Positions 35,637-44,650 of a DNA stretch of 64,000 bases are shown piece by piece. Where the stretch lies: NCBI GenBank assembly GCA_025060695.1, contig JANXBH010000006.1:21437-85436 (forward strand), written 5' to 3'. The position numbers were made by a program, and so were the translations under genes. The notes below the pieces were generated by a model, which saw only the letters and a list, made by a program, of their open reading frames with translations, was not told the DNA's origin and did no database searches. Source of the stretch: Caldifarciminota bacterium (GTDB lineage Bacteria > Hydrothermota > Hydrothermia > LBFQ01 > DSFT01). Position 1 is the first letter of the stretch. Every line of letters begins with the position of its first letter.

Positions 35637-36742
35637 TTGGAATACTTGAAATATGGACAATTAATAAAGAGCTTGCATATAAGCAGTTTATCTTTTTATT
35701 ATTTTCTTTATTGTTTGGATACTTGGTTTATAGATTTTTTAAATTAGCATACATAAGAACACTAATCTTTCCATTTTTTATTTCTCTTATTTTTTTACTT
35801 ATTCTAACTCATATTACAGGTGAAGGAGTTAATAGATGGATAAATTTGAAGTTCTTTAATTTACAACCTTCTGAGCTTATTAGAGTTTTCTTGCCTTTTT
35901 TATTTTTTTACTATGAACCTTCTGAAAATTTCTATAAAGTATCTTCTATCATTTTAATTCTTTTAGTTTTAGTGTTATTTCAACCTGATTTGGGTTTTGC
36001 TATTGCTATAGCCTTTGTCTCATATATAGTTTATTTTTATTCAAATGTGAATAGAAACTTTCTGATCTTTATTGCATTTTCAATAATAGCCATATTTTCA
36101 TCCTTCAATATTTTAAGTTTTATTCTAAGTCTATTTATTTTAATCACGATACTTTATTACATGAAATCAAGATGGTATTGGACATTAATAACTATGCTTA
36201 CCTTCTTAACAATTGGTATTATTACTCCAGTAATTTGGTATAATGTATTAAAGCCATATCAAAGAGTTAGAATTATTGCATTTTTAAATCCAGAAATATA
36301 TAGGCAATCTGAAGCATATCAGGTTTATCAGTCTCAAATAGCAATTGGTAGTGGTAAATTTTTTGGTAATGGTTATGGGGAAGGTATACAAAAAAAGTAC
36401 GGATTTTTGCCAGAAGCGCATACTGACTTTATATTTGCTTCAATTTGTGAGGACTTTGGCTTTATAGGTGGTTTTAGTGTAATTACTCTTGTATTTATTC
36501 TAATTTTATGGTGTTTATCTATGCTATATAGAATAGAAGATTTGGCTCTTAAAAGATTTGTTTTAAGTATTACTTTGTTTTTTGTCTATTCATTTATAGT
36601 AAATATTTCTGTGAATTTTGGACTTATGCCTACGAAAGGTTATCCTCTTTTATTTATAAGCTATGGTGGTAGTCATCTTATTGTTGATTATATTTCTTTA
36701 TTTTTACTAATTTGGGTAAAAAATAAGTATTTGAAAACTTAG
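35606..36742 (+). CDS. rodA: SEDS glycan polymerase RodA
   Basis: 378 aa with about ten membrane segments. RodA polymerises peptidoglycan strands for rod-shape elongation. The family motifs GEGVNRWINLKFFNLQPSEL, YQSQIAIGSGKFFGNGYGEG and the catalytic-loop region FLPEAHTDFIFASICEDFGFIGG are present, with the end motif PTKGYPLLFISYGGS. It overlaps mrdA by 31 nt, the usual PBP2-RodA pairing. This gives strong support that the cell is rod-shaped. Confidence 0.94.
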   Translation: MVVIALLLSIVGILEIWTINKELAYKQFIFLLFSLLFGYLVYRFFKLAYIRTLIFPFFISLIFLLILTHITGEGVNRWINLKFFNLQPSELIRVFLPFLFFYYEPSENFYKVSSIILILLVLVLFQPDLGFAIAIAFVSYIVYFYSNVNRNFLIFIAFSIIAIFSSFNILSFILSLFILITILYYMKSRWYWTLITMLTFLTIGIITPVIWYNVLKPYQRVRIIAFLNPEIYRQSEAYQVYQSQIAIGSGKFFGNGYGEGIQKKYGFLPEAHTDFIFASICEDFGFIGGFSVITLVFILILWCLSMLYRIEDLALKRFVLSITLFFVYSFIVNISVNFGLMPTKGYPLLFISYGGSHLIVDYISLFLLIWVKNKYLKT

Positions 36743-36746
36743 ACCT

Positions 36747-36752
36747 TAAAAT
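36747..36752 (+). promoter_or_regulatory. -10-like box of the beta-propeller protein gene
   Basis: TAAAAT, 6 nt before the ATG at 36759. A TTG at 36753 touches the box and would lie upstream of the expected transcript start. Confidence 0.6.
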
Positions 36753-36758
36753 TTGCAT

Positions 36759-39086
36759 ATGTTAATCTTTATTAATGTATTTATTCCTTGGGAATTTAGA
36801 GAATTTGAAGAAATAGAAAAGCCTGTAGAATTCTTTCCTCCTGAAAGTCTTGAAAGAAGAGCCATATTAAAAGGTGAGTGGTCTAATGTTGGAGATGTAT
36901 TCTATTCAAATTCAACAAGTTCCTATAGCTGGCAGTTTTTAGGACCTTCGCACATAGAAGATGGTTCTTGGTCAGATGGTATTGCGAATTCTGGAAGAAT
37001 GAGTTTTATCCTACCACATCCGACAAATCCAAATATAATATACGTTGCTACCGCGGGTGGTGGTGTATGGAAGACAACTGACCAAGGAAATACTTGGATA
37101 CCCTTAACTGATAATTTGCCTGTTCTAACTTCGGGTGCGTTAGCATTTGATCCTACTAATCCAGATATTATTTACTATGGTACTGGGGAATTGCACTATT
37201 GCGGGGTATGTTTTCCTGGAGATGGATTATTTAGATCAAATGATGGAGGCAACACTTGGACTAAAATAGCTACAACTGCTCAAGTAGGTTCGTATATTTC
37301 AGAAATTGTAATACATCCTAATACTGGTAGGATAATTGTTGCAAGTGATTTAGGTATTTCGTATTCTGATAATAACGGGAATACCTGGGTTCCTTCGTTT
37401 ACGTTGGATGATGTAAATGATATTGATTATAGAAGTGATAACCCAAATACTATATTTATAGCTACTTTATCAAAGGGTGTTTTCAAGTCTATTGACGGTG
37501 GAAATACTTGGAATTCGGTTTCAGGACTACCCAATTCTGGCTATTTTAGAGCTCATCTTGCAATTTCAAAAAGTAATCCTAATATTATTTATGTTGCGTT
37601 TGGTTCAACAAATTACAATCTTCATTCATTTTGGAAATCAACGGATGGTGGAAATACGTGGACACAGATGTCCTCTGTTCCAAACTACCTTTGTGGTCAA
37701 GGTTTTTATAATCATAGCATAATAGTACATCCTACTAATCCGAATATAGTATTGGCAGGTGGTGTTCATAATTATGGTTCAGGTTGTAATTATGGTATTA
37801 TTAGGACTACGAATGGTGGTAATTCTTGGTCTGAGGTTGCAGGGAATGTAGTTCATCCCGATATTCATCACTTCGCATATGGTCCCGATGGAACACTTTA
37901 TGTTGCTTGTGATGGTGGTATATGGAAAAGCACAAATAATGGAACTAGTTGGATAAATATAAACAAGGGTTTAGGTACATTGCAGTTTTATACAGTTGGA
38001 GTAAAGTTCAATGATGAATGGGTTATTGTAGGTGGAACTCAAGATAATGGAACTCCAATTTTATATAATCTTCCTGTTTGGAGAGAAGTTAGTGGAGGTG
38101 ATGGAGGACCTACTGTTTTTGAATTGCAAAATCCTAATTACTTTTGGACTACATATATTCGCATGTGGTATTTAACTAAGTACCAACTTACAAGTTCTTA
38201 TCCTAATCCATCTTGGAACTATTTATTTTATACTCATCCATGGTATAACTCAGGAGATAGAGCTGACTGGGCAAATGGACCTATTGATGTTCATCAAAAT
38301 GGAACTATAATAGTAGGTACATATAGAATTTGGCGCTCAACTAACGGTGGTAGTAGTTGGACTGCAATAAGTGGTAGTCTTGCAGGAAATAATGGAGTAT
38401 TACTATCTGCAGTGTTTTCAAGAACTAATTCAGATACTATATATACAGGTTCAAGTCAGGGGCACTTCTATATGACACATAATGGTGGCAATACTTGGAA
38501 TAACTTGACTAATAACTTATCTGCAGGAGGACCAATAAGAGATATAGTAATAAACCCAAACGATAGTAGAAAGTTGTATATATGCATAGGAAATACAAGT
38601 GGTAAGAAAGTTGTCTATAGTGCAAATGCAGGACAATCATTTACTGATATTACTGGCAACTTACCTAATGGTAGAAGTTGTAGGGCACTTGCTGTGGATT
38701 TTCAAAGGAATTTAGTTTTTGTAGGTATGGAAGATGGAGTTTACTACTCTAATAATAATGGGCTTAGTTATCAAAAGCTGATAGGACTTCCTAATGTTTA
38801 CGTTTTTGAAATGAAAATGGTAAGCGGAAAACTAATAGTTGCAACTCATGGCAGAAGCATGTGGAAGTTAGATATTGCAACAGATATTAAAGCTGATATG
38901 CCTAATCAAAAATTTGACTATAGAATAAAGGGAAATATTTTGGAATTTTCTGAAGAGTTATATTATAAGATTTATAATGTGGATGGGAGATTGTATAAGT
39001 TTGGTAAGAGCAAAAAGGTGTTTTTAGATAAAGGTATGTATATATTAAGAGTGGGTGATAAAAATTATAAAATAGTAATGCATTAG
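36759..39086 (+). CDS. secreted sortilin/VPS10-like beta-propeller protein with type IX-like tail
   Basis: 775 aa. At least nine BNR/Asp-box-like repeats are visible (for example TDQGNTWIPL, NDGGNTWTKI, DNNGNTWVPS, TDGGNTWTQM, TNGGNSWSEV), which make one or two sortilin-type propellers. These often bind or cleave glycans, but no catalytic set can be named. The last about 75 residues form a small sandwich ending DGRLYKFGKSKKVFLDKGMY then ILRVGDKNYKIVMH, very like type IX secretion sorting domains. I choose the ATG 6 nt after the -10 box; the leader MLIFINVFIPWEF is short. No type IX machinery gene is in the window. Confidence 0.82.
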   Translation: MLIFINVFIPWEFREFEEIEKPVEFFPPESLERRAILKGEWSNVGDVFYSNSTSSYSWQFLGPSHIEDGSWSDGIANSGRMSFILPHPTNPNIIYVATAGGGVWKTTDQGNTWIPLTDNLPVLTSGALAFDPTNPDIIYYGTGELHYCGVCFPGDGLFRSNDGGNTWTKIATTAQVGSYISEIVIHPNTGRIIVASDLGISYSDNNGNTWVPSFTLDDVNDIDYRSDNPNTIFIATLSKGVFKSIDGGNTWNSVSGLPNSGYFRAHLAISKSNPNIIYVAFGSTNYNLHSFWKSTDGGNTWTQMSSVPNYLCGQGFYNHSIIVHPTNPNIVLAGGVHNYGSGCNYGIIRTTNGGNSWSEVAGNVVHPDIHHFAYGPDGTLYVACDGGIWKSTNNGTSWININKGLGTLQFYTVGVKFNDEWVIVGGTQDNGTPILYNLPVWREVSGGDGGPTVFELQNPNYFWTTYIRMWYLTKYQLTSSYPNPSWNYLFYTHPWYNSGDRADWANGPIDVHQNGTIIVGTYRIWRSTNGGSSWTAISGSLAGNNGVLLSAVFSRTNSDTIYTGSSQGHFYMTHNGGNTWNNLTNNLSAGGPIRDIVINPNDSRKLYICIGNTSGKKVVYSANAGQSFTDITGNLPNGRSCRALAVDFQRNLVFVGMEDGVYYSNNNGLSYQKLIGLPNVYVFEMKMVSGKLIVATHGRSMWKLDIATDIKADMPNQKFDYRIKGNILEFSEELYYKIYNVDGRLYKFGKSKKVFLDKGMYILRVGDKNYKIVMH

Positions 39087-40558
39087 AAAAATAAACTCCT
39101 TTCAATACCAAAATCGTATCTTCCAGCATCTATAAATCTAAAGTAAAATCTTTTGTATCTAACTGATAAAGAAAATTTTGTCCCAGTTCCATAAAGCTGA
39201 ATTCTTGAATCTATACTTGGGAAAAAGCCTTCATATGCACTCCAGTAGAATACGTTTAAATAACTCTCAGGGTCAAAAGGCTGGTAATAAAGATTGCTAT
39301 CATTTAAGAAGCAGTTTTTATCTACCATGCAAGTATTATAGTAGTAAATTCTAAGTTTAATATACGGGTCTTCATATTTTCTTCCAAGTTGTAAGTTATA
39401 TCCAACAGTTAATATACCTCCATTTTTAATTTTCTCAGCTGATAGGAAAATGCCTCTTGTTTGGCTAAAGCTTAATTGATAGCTATTGAAAAATGGATGG
39501 CGATAATGTCTTAATATAGCGTATGAAGAAGTTGAAATTTCATAATTTATAGTAATACTTCCTCTATCTCCTCTCATATTCATTCTTAAATCCACAGGGA
39601 AAAATGACATGTATACGTATAGAAATGAACTATCTGACCAGTAGTTATATTTCCACAATCTCTCGCCTTTGAATATATTTTGATTAAAGAACACAAACAA
39701 ACCCCTATCTCTATAACTAAGCGAGTAGCCATAGCTATATCCATTTTGACCATATGAACCTTCTAACGTTAAGTAGAACTTTCCAATAGGATTTATTTCA
39801 AGAAATGACCAAATACTAATGTAGTTTGCTCTAATAAGACCCATATAAAGATTTCTATAGTTTCCATAGAGAAAAGCATTTTCAGTAGTATCTAAAAATA
39901 GTCCAACATTTTTATATCTAAATTCCGCTGAAAGATTAGATACAGGGAAATTAAATGAAGGATAAAATAAAAAATAATATCGTGGTCTATAGCTAATTGA
40001 GCCATATCCAATCCTTGGACCAAAATTACCAATTCTAAAGGCAAAGTTATTTGAAAATACATTGAAAATAAATCTAAAGCGGTTATAATAGTTTAAAATA
40101 GTATCGCTTCCAATAATAGTAGTATCCGTAAAATTGTAGTCCTTTATTCTAAATGCATATCCCCTATAATAAGCCTGAATGTCAAATTCATAGTCGTTTA
40201 CTTTGTTTAAAATTGTATCAAATACAGAATTATTATTTAAATTTCTGTTTGTAGTGGAAAGGAACTGAAGACCGCCATAAATGCTAACATAACCTTCGTA
40301 TGTTTTTGTAGGAATTATAATATATGGTCTAATAAGGAGAAACTCCCTATAGCTCATATTTAAAACTCTTCTAAATTCACCATATCCCCTAAATGGTCTA
40401 TACTTTACAATTTTTTCTATATCTTCCGTGCTTAGAAATGGAATTTGCTTTAATTCTTCTATTGAAGCGGTATTTACATTTATGGGGTGGGACACGTATT
40501 GTTGAATGAAAAACTGAGGTAAATCTTCACTTTGAGATATTACAAGTAATAATAGCAT
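39083..40558 (-). CDS. helix-hairpin-helix protein with predicted outer-membrane barrel
   Basis: 491 aa. After a very short hydrophobic start (MLLLLVIS) the residues INVNTASIEELKQIPFLSTEDIEKIVKYRPFRGYGEF (about 27-63) form a ComEA-like HhH repeat. From about 85 on it is aromatic-rich amphipathic strands (for example YRGYAFRIKDY, NNFAFRIGNFGPRIGYGSIS) and it ends in Phe-Phe, as in outer-membrane barrels. Such HhH-barrel fusions occur in Bacteroidetes-like lineages with unknown role; DNA or peptide binding at the surface is only a guess. Its 3' end overlaps the propeller gene by 4 nt. Confidence 0.7.
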   Translation of the reverse strand: MLLLLVISQSEDLPQFFIQQYVSHPINVNTASIEELKQIPFLSTEDIEKIVKYRPFRGYGEFRRVLNMSYREFLLIRPYIIIPTKTYEGYVSIYGGLQFLSTTNRNLNNNSVFDTILNKVNDYEFDIQAYYRGYAFRIKDYNFTDTTIIGSDTILNYYNRFRFIFNVFSNNFAFRIGNFGPRIGYGSISYRPRYYFLFYPSFNFPVSNLSAEFRYKNVGLFLDTTENAFLYGNYRNLYMGLIRANYISIWSFLEINPIGKFYLTLEGSYGQNGYSYGYSLSYRDRGLFVFFNQNIFKGERLWKYNYWSDSSFLYVYMSFFPVDLRMNMRGDRGSITINYEISTSSYAILRHYRHPFFNSYQLSFSQTRGIFLSAEKIKNGGILTVGYNLQLGRKYEDPYIKLRIYYYNTCMVDKNCFLNDSNLYYQPFDPESYLNVFYWSAYEGFFPSIDSRIQLYGTGTKFSLSVRYKRFYFRFIDAGRYDFGIERSLFF

Positions 40559-40566
40559 AGAGATAA

Positions 40567-40572
40567 ATTTTA
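40567..40572 (-). promoter_or_regulatory. -10-like box of the HhH-barrel gene
   Basis: TAAAAT on the minus strand, 8 nt before the ATG at 40558. Confidence 0.6.
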
Positions 40573-40586
40573 AGGTTCAAAAGCTT

Positions 40587-41006
40587 TTATTTTACTATTC
40601 TCTTTGACCTTGGTATTTGATTTTTTAATTTTTCTCCATCATATATTGCAACTCCAAGGATATCTTTATTGCATTTTACTATAACTTGACCTTTTTCTAA
40701 ATTTTCGTCCATATAATTTATATCACTTCCACTAATAAATTGCATAGCTAAATTTTCATCTTTTAAATTTACTACATTTTTCTTTGCTAAATGTCCTATA
40801 ATTTGAGCACCAGCTGTAGTAAGCTTATATCCATTTTTAAATACCCTAATTAACCTAATTCCAACTCTATTAAATTTTATATTTTCCCTTATTTTCAAAG
40901 CTTGCTTACTTGAAATCCAGATATCACCTCTATCAATTAAAACATGCTCACTTGGCAAATTTCCTATACCAAATCTCTCTAATAAAAAATTAAAAAACTC
41001 TTTCAT
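40587..41006 (-). CDS. stand-alone RsmF-type PUA-like RNA-binding protein
   Basis: 139 aa. It matches the C-terminal RNA-binding part of RsmF/NSUN-type rRNA cytosine methyltransferases: GIRLIRVFKNGYKLTTAGAQ, then LAMQFISGSDIN and the closing GQVIVKCNKDILGVAIYDG-KLKNQIPRSKRI. The catalytic methyltransferase domain is absent, so this is either a free RNA-binding subunit or a remnant kept for another use. It overlaps the IMPase gene by 4 nt (ATGA) and is thus co-translated with it. Confidence 0.65.
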   Translation of the reverse strand: MKEFFNFLLERFGIGNLPSEHVLIDRGDIWISSKQALKIRENIKFNRVGIRLIRVFKNGYKLTTAGAQIIGHLAKKNVVNLKDENLAMQFISGSDINYMDENLEKGQVIVKCNKDILGVAIYDGEKLKNQIPRSKRIVK

Positions 41007-41773
41007 TTCTTAATTAGTTCTAACATTTCTCTATGAAACTCTTCATTGCATCCACAAAGCAAATTTCCAGTCTCTAAATAATTATCCTTTCCATCAAAGT
41101 CGGTTATTATTCCACCTGCTTCTTTTAATATAATTATACCAGCATAAATATCCCACTTATTTAGTTTATACTCCCAAAATCCATCAAATATGCCTTCTGC
41201 AGTCATACACAGGTCCAGTGCTGCAGAGCCTAGTCTTCTAATAGCACTTGAATACTTACTAAAAATCCTAAATGTTCTAATATATTCTTCTAAAATATCA
41301 AGCTCGGTATGTGGAAATCCCGTTGCAAGAAAAGAGCCTTTTACTGTTGTTTTTTTTGAAGTAAAGATTTTGGAATTATTCTTATATGCACCATTACCCT
41401 TTGTAGCATAATATAAATTGTCTTTCATTGGTTCATATACTACTCCCAATACTATCTCGTTTCTATAAGACAAAGCAATAGATACACAAAATACATCCAA
41501 ACCTCTTAGGAAATTTTTTGTTCCATCAAGTGGGTCGATAAACCAGACATAATCACTATCTCCTAAGGTGCCACTTTCTTCTGCCAATATTTTGTGGTCC
41601 TTGAAATGTCTTAAAATGTATTCTTTTATGACATTTTCACTTTCAATATCTGCCCTACTAACATAATCATTTCTATTCTTTTCAGAAAACTCTATGTTTT
41701 TTCTAAAGTAATATTTTAGTATATTTCCTCCTATGTATGACGCTTGTATGGCAACTTTTAAGAATTTATTTAT
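41003..41773 (-). CDS. inositol monophosphatase family protein, probable ATA start
   Basis: 256 aa from the proposed start. The family dephosphorylates inositol or other sugar phosphates with two or three Mg ions. Metal-binding motifs are complete: LAEESG (Glu pair near 68), WFIDPLDGTKNF and NKWDIYAGIIILKEAGG. The first standard start codon is a TTG at 41587, which lies inside the EESG motif and would delete the whole N-terminal helix pair. The frame stays open and coding-like for 62 more codons (INKFLKVAIQASYIGGNIL) up to an ATA located 8 nt after a TAAAAT box. No ATG, GTG, TTG or CTG exists in between. I therefore propose ATA as initiator. Confidence 0.8.
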   Translation of the reverse strand: MNKFLKVAIQASYIGGNILKYYFRKNIEFSEKNRNDYVSRADIESENVIKEYILRHFKDHKILAEESGTLGDSDYVWFIDPLDGTKNFLRGLDVFCVSIALSYRNEIVLGVVYEPMKDNLYYATKGNGAYKNNSKIFTSKKTTVKGSFLATGFPHTELDILEEYIRTFRIFSKYSSAIRRLGSAALDLCMTAEGIFDGFWEYKLNKWDIYAGIIILKEAGGIITDFDGKDNYLETGNLLCGCNEEFHREMLELIKK

Positions 41774-41815
41774 AGTGCAAAATTTTAAAGTTATTCTTAG
41801 CCTTAAAATTTCTAC
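41774..41815. promoter_or_regulatory. divergent promoter pair for IMPase and E1 beta genes
   Basis: Minus-strand TAAAAT (complement of 41782-41787) is 8 nt from the proposed ATA start. Plus-strand TAAAAT (41804-41809) is 6 nt from the ATG at 41816. Confidence 0.6.
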
Positions 41816-42835
41816 ATGGTTTTTAAATTAGAAGAAGGGGAAAAAGCAAAAAGTGCAAAGGCAATAACTATAGTTAAAGCTATTAGGGAAGCACTTGCTG
41901 AAGAAATGAGAAGAGATAGTAGAGTTGTAATTCTTGGAGAGGACGTAGGAAAGAGAGGAGGGGTATTTTTAGCAACAGAGGGACTTATAGATGAATTTGG
42001 TGAGGAAAGGGTAATAGATACACCATTAACTGAACTTGGAATAATTGGTGTTGCTGTGGGTATGGCTCTATATGGTCTTAGACCTGTTGCAGAAATTCAG
42101 TTTATAGACTTTGTATATCCGGGTTTTGATCAAATCGTAAATGAAGCGGCAAAATTTAGATATAGAAGTGGTGGACAATATTCAGTTCCGTTAGTAATTA
42201 GATCTCCATATGGTGGAGGAATTGGTGGAGGTTTATATCATTCTCAAAGTCCTGAAAGTTATTTTACTCATACACCAGGTTTAAAAGTAATAATTCCATC
42301 AACACCTACAGATGCGAAAGGTCTTTTAAAGTCAGCAATTAGAGACGAGGACCCAGTAATCTTCTTAGAACCTAAAAAAATATACATGTCAATAAAAGAA
42401 GAAGTTCCTGATGACATAGATTTTACTATTGAAATTGGAAAGGCAAAAAAAATAAAGGAAGGAAAGGACGTTACACTAATTAGCTATGGATATATGGTCC
42501 ATGTATGTATGAAAGCGGTTGAAATAGCTCAAAAAGAAGGTATTTCAGTTGAACTTATAGATTTAAGAACATTATTACCATTTGATAAGGACGCCATATT
42601 AGAGAGTGTTGCTAAAACGGGAAGATTAGTAATTGTAAATGAAGCACCGAAGATTGGCTCATTTGCATCTGAAATAAGTGCATTTGTATCAGAAAGAGCT
42701 ATTGAATATCTATTAGCACCAATTAAAAGAATAACAGGTTTTGATACTCCATTTCCTTATGCCCAGCAAAAATACTATATGCCAAATGAGTATAGAATTT
42801 ATAAAGCAATAAAAGAAGTAATGGAATGGAATTAA
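41816..42835 (+). CDS. 2-oxoacid dehydrogenase E1 component, beta subunit
   Basis: 339 aa. With an alpha subunit it forms the thiamine-diphosphate E1 of pyruvate or branched-chain 2-oxoacid dehydrogenase. Typical segments are VILGEDVGKRGGVFLATEGL, RVIDTPLTELGIIGVAVGMA, RSPYGGGIGGGLYHSQSPE and VIPSTPTDAKGLLKSAI. The alpha subunit is not next to it, which is unusual, and the E2 gene stands about 5 kb downstream as a separate unit. Substrate (pyruvate or branched-chain acids) is not decided. Overlaps mtaB by 10 nt. Confidence 0.93.
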   Translation: MVFKLEEGEKAKSAKAITIVKAIREALAEEMRRDSRVVILGEDVGKRGGVFLATEGLIDEFGEERVIDTPLTELGIIGVAVGMALYGLRPVAEIQFIDFVYPGFDQIVNEAAKFRYRSGGQYSVPLVIRSPYGGGIGGGLYHSQSPESYFTHTPGLKVIIPSTPTDAKGLLKSAIRDEDPVIFLEPKKIYMSIKEEVPDDIDFTIEIGKAKKIKEGKDVTLISYGYMVHVCMKAVEIAQKEGISVELIDLRTLLPFDKDAILESVAKTGRLVIVNEAPKIGSFASEISAFVSERAIEYLLAPIKRITGFDTPFPYAQQKYYMPNEYRIYKAIKEVMEWN

Positions 42836-44055
42836 AAAAAGCATTCTATATTACTTTTGGCTGTAGAACTAACTTTTATGATACTGAGCTAATTAAATCA
42901 AATTTGGAAAAAGTAAATGTAGTAGAAACTCAAAATATTAAAGATGCGGACTATATTATAATAAATTCCTGTGCTGTTACTCAAAAGGCGGAAAGAGATG
43001 CAAGACATGCAATTAACAAAGTACTAAGAGAGAAAAAAGAAAATACAAAGGTTATACTAACTGGCTGTATTCCAAAAATTAAAAAACTTAACTTAGCCGA
43101 CTTTGAAGCTTCAGTAGATGAGGTTTTAAAACTATTTAATATAGAAAACCCAGAAAACTCTATTATATACGACTATAAGTCTAGAACTAGAGCAACTGTT
43201 AAGGTTCAAGAAGGTTGTGATTTTGTTTGTTCCTATTGTGCAATTAGAATTGCAAGGGGAAAAAGCAGAAGTAAAAATATTGATTTAATTATGAAAGAAA
43301 TGGATATTTTAAAAAATAGGGGCTTTAAAGAAGTAATGATTACAGGTATACAAGTTGGAGATTGGGGTAAGGAGTGGAAATTAAGTTTATACTATTTACT
43401 AAGAAAACTTGTAGAAAACTACAATGATATGAGATTTAGACTATCTTCAATATTACCACTACATGTTAGTGATGAATTAATAGATTTATATTTAGCATTT
43501 CCAAAAAACTTGATGCCACACTTTCACATTTCATTACAAAGTGCATCAAATAAAGTTTTAAAAGATATGAGAAGACCGTATACAATTGAGATTTATAAAA
43601 GAATTATAGAAAAAGTTCTAAAAATAGAAAATGTAAATATTGGAACTGATATAATAGTAGGATTTCCTACGGAAACAGATAAGGACTTTTTAGAAACATA
43701 TAAATTTTGCGAGGATGTACCGTTTGGATACTTACATGTATTTGAATACTCACCCAGAGAAGGAACACCTGCTTATGATTTAAAATCAGTAGTACCTAAT
43801 AGAGTTGTAAAAGAAAGGGTAAGAGCACTTGTAGAACTTTCAAAAAGAAAGAAAGCTGAATATATGAGAAAATTTCTAAATAAAAAATTAAGTGTGCTAT
43901 TTGAAGAATATAAAAATGGCTATTGGATAGGGACAAGTGATAATTATTTAAAAGTAAAAACAAACCATAATCTAAGTTTGAAAAATGAAATATTTGATGT
44001 TAAAATAGTAAAAACTGAAGAAAATGAACTTGTTGGAAGTATTGATAAAAACTAA
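42826..44055 (+). CDS. mtaB: tRNA t6A methylthiotransferase (MtaB)
   Basis: 409 aa. A radical-SAM enzyme that converts t6A37 of tRNA to ms2t6A. The N-terminal UPF0004 domain has its three cluster cysteines (FGCRTN, INSCAVT, LTGCIPK), and the radical-SAM motif is CDFVCSYCAIR. MtaB-type features are the sequence KVQEGCDFVCSYCAIRIARGKSRS and the later PREGTPAYDL. The C-terminal TRAM domain is short. The ATG overlaps the E1 beta stop region by 10 nt, suggesting coupling. Confidence 0.92.
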   Translation: MELKKAFYITFGCRTNFYDTELIKSNLEKVNVVETQNIKDADYIIINSCAVTQKAERDARHAINKVLREKKENTKVILTGCIPKIKKLNLADFEASVDEVLKLFNIENPENSIIYDYKSRTRATVKVQEGCDFVCSYCAIRIARGKSRSKNIDLIMKEMDILKNRGFKEVMITGIQVGDWGKEWKLSLYYLLRKLVENYNDMRFRLSSILPLHVSDELIDLYLAFPKNLMPHFHISLQSASNKVLKDMRRPYTIEIYKRIIEKVLKIENVNIGTDIIVGFPTETDKDFLETYKFCEDVPFGYLHVFEYSPREGTPAYDLKSVVPNRVVKERVRALVELSKRKKAEYMRKFLNKKLSVLFEEYKNGYWIGTSDNYLKVKTNHNLSLKNEIFDVKIVKTEENELVGSIDKN

Positions 44056-44063
44056 TTCAACTT

Positions 44064-44069
44064 TATAAT
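44064..44069 (+). promoter_or_regulatory. possible -10 box of dcd-recA unit
   Basis: TATAAT in CTTTATAATTTT, 13 nt before the ATG at 44083. The spacing is longer than at the other promoters and would leave a leader of about six bases. Confidence 0.45.
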
Positions 44070-44082
44070 TTTCATTCTTTTT

Positions 44083-44649
44083 ATGGCTTTAAAATCCAAT
44101 AAGTGGATTGAGTTTATGTGTAAAGAGTATAATATGATTGAGCCATTTGAAAAGGAGCTAATTAGAAAAGGTGTAATCTCCTATGGACTTTCCTCATATG
44201 GATATGATATTAGGGTTTCCAACGAATATTTAATTTTTACAAACGTATACTCTACAATAGTTGACCCAAAAAACTTTGACAATAAGTCGTTTATATACCA
44301 CAAGGGTGATTATTGCGTAATACCACCGAATTCTTTTGCATTAGCAAAGAGTGTTGAGTATTTTAGAATACCGAGGAAAGTTTTAGGTATATGTATTGGA
44401 AAGAGCACTTATGCAAGGTGTGGTATAATAGTAAATGTAACACCATTGGAGCCTGAGTGGGAAGGTTATTTAACTATTGAAATATCAAATACTACACCAT
44501 TACCTGCAAAAATTTACTCTAATGAAGGAATTGCACAAATTATTTTTATAGAAGCGGATGAAGAAACAACTATGTCATATGCGGACAGAGGAGGTAAATA
44601 TCAATTTCAAAAAGTTATTACACCACCAATGGTGGAGGGGGTAGAGTAG
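44083..44649 (+). CDS. dcd: dCTP deaminase
   Basis: 188 aa, normal length. It makes dUTP from dCTP for thymidylate synthesis. The family motifs [18 protein letters not shown], the [31 protein letters not shown] block (with the catalytic Glu region in [17 protein letters not shown]) and the end motif GKYQFQ are present. It is followed 2 nt later by recA, so the pair forms a nucleotide/DNA-repair unit. Confidence 0.96.
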   Translation: MALKSNKWIEFMCKEYNMIEPFEKELIRKGVISYGLSSYGYDIRVSNEYLIFTNVYSTIVDPKNFDNKSFIYHKGDYCVIPPNSFALAKSVEYFRIPRKVLGICIGKSTYARCGIIVNVTPLEPEWEGYLTIEISNTTPLPAKIYSNEGIAQIIFIEADEETTMSYADRGGKYQFQKVITPPMVEGVE

Positions 44650-44650
44650 T

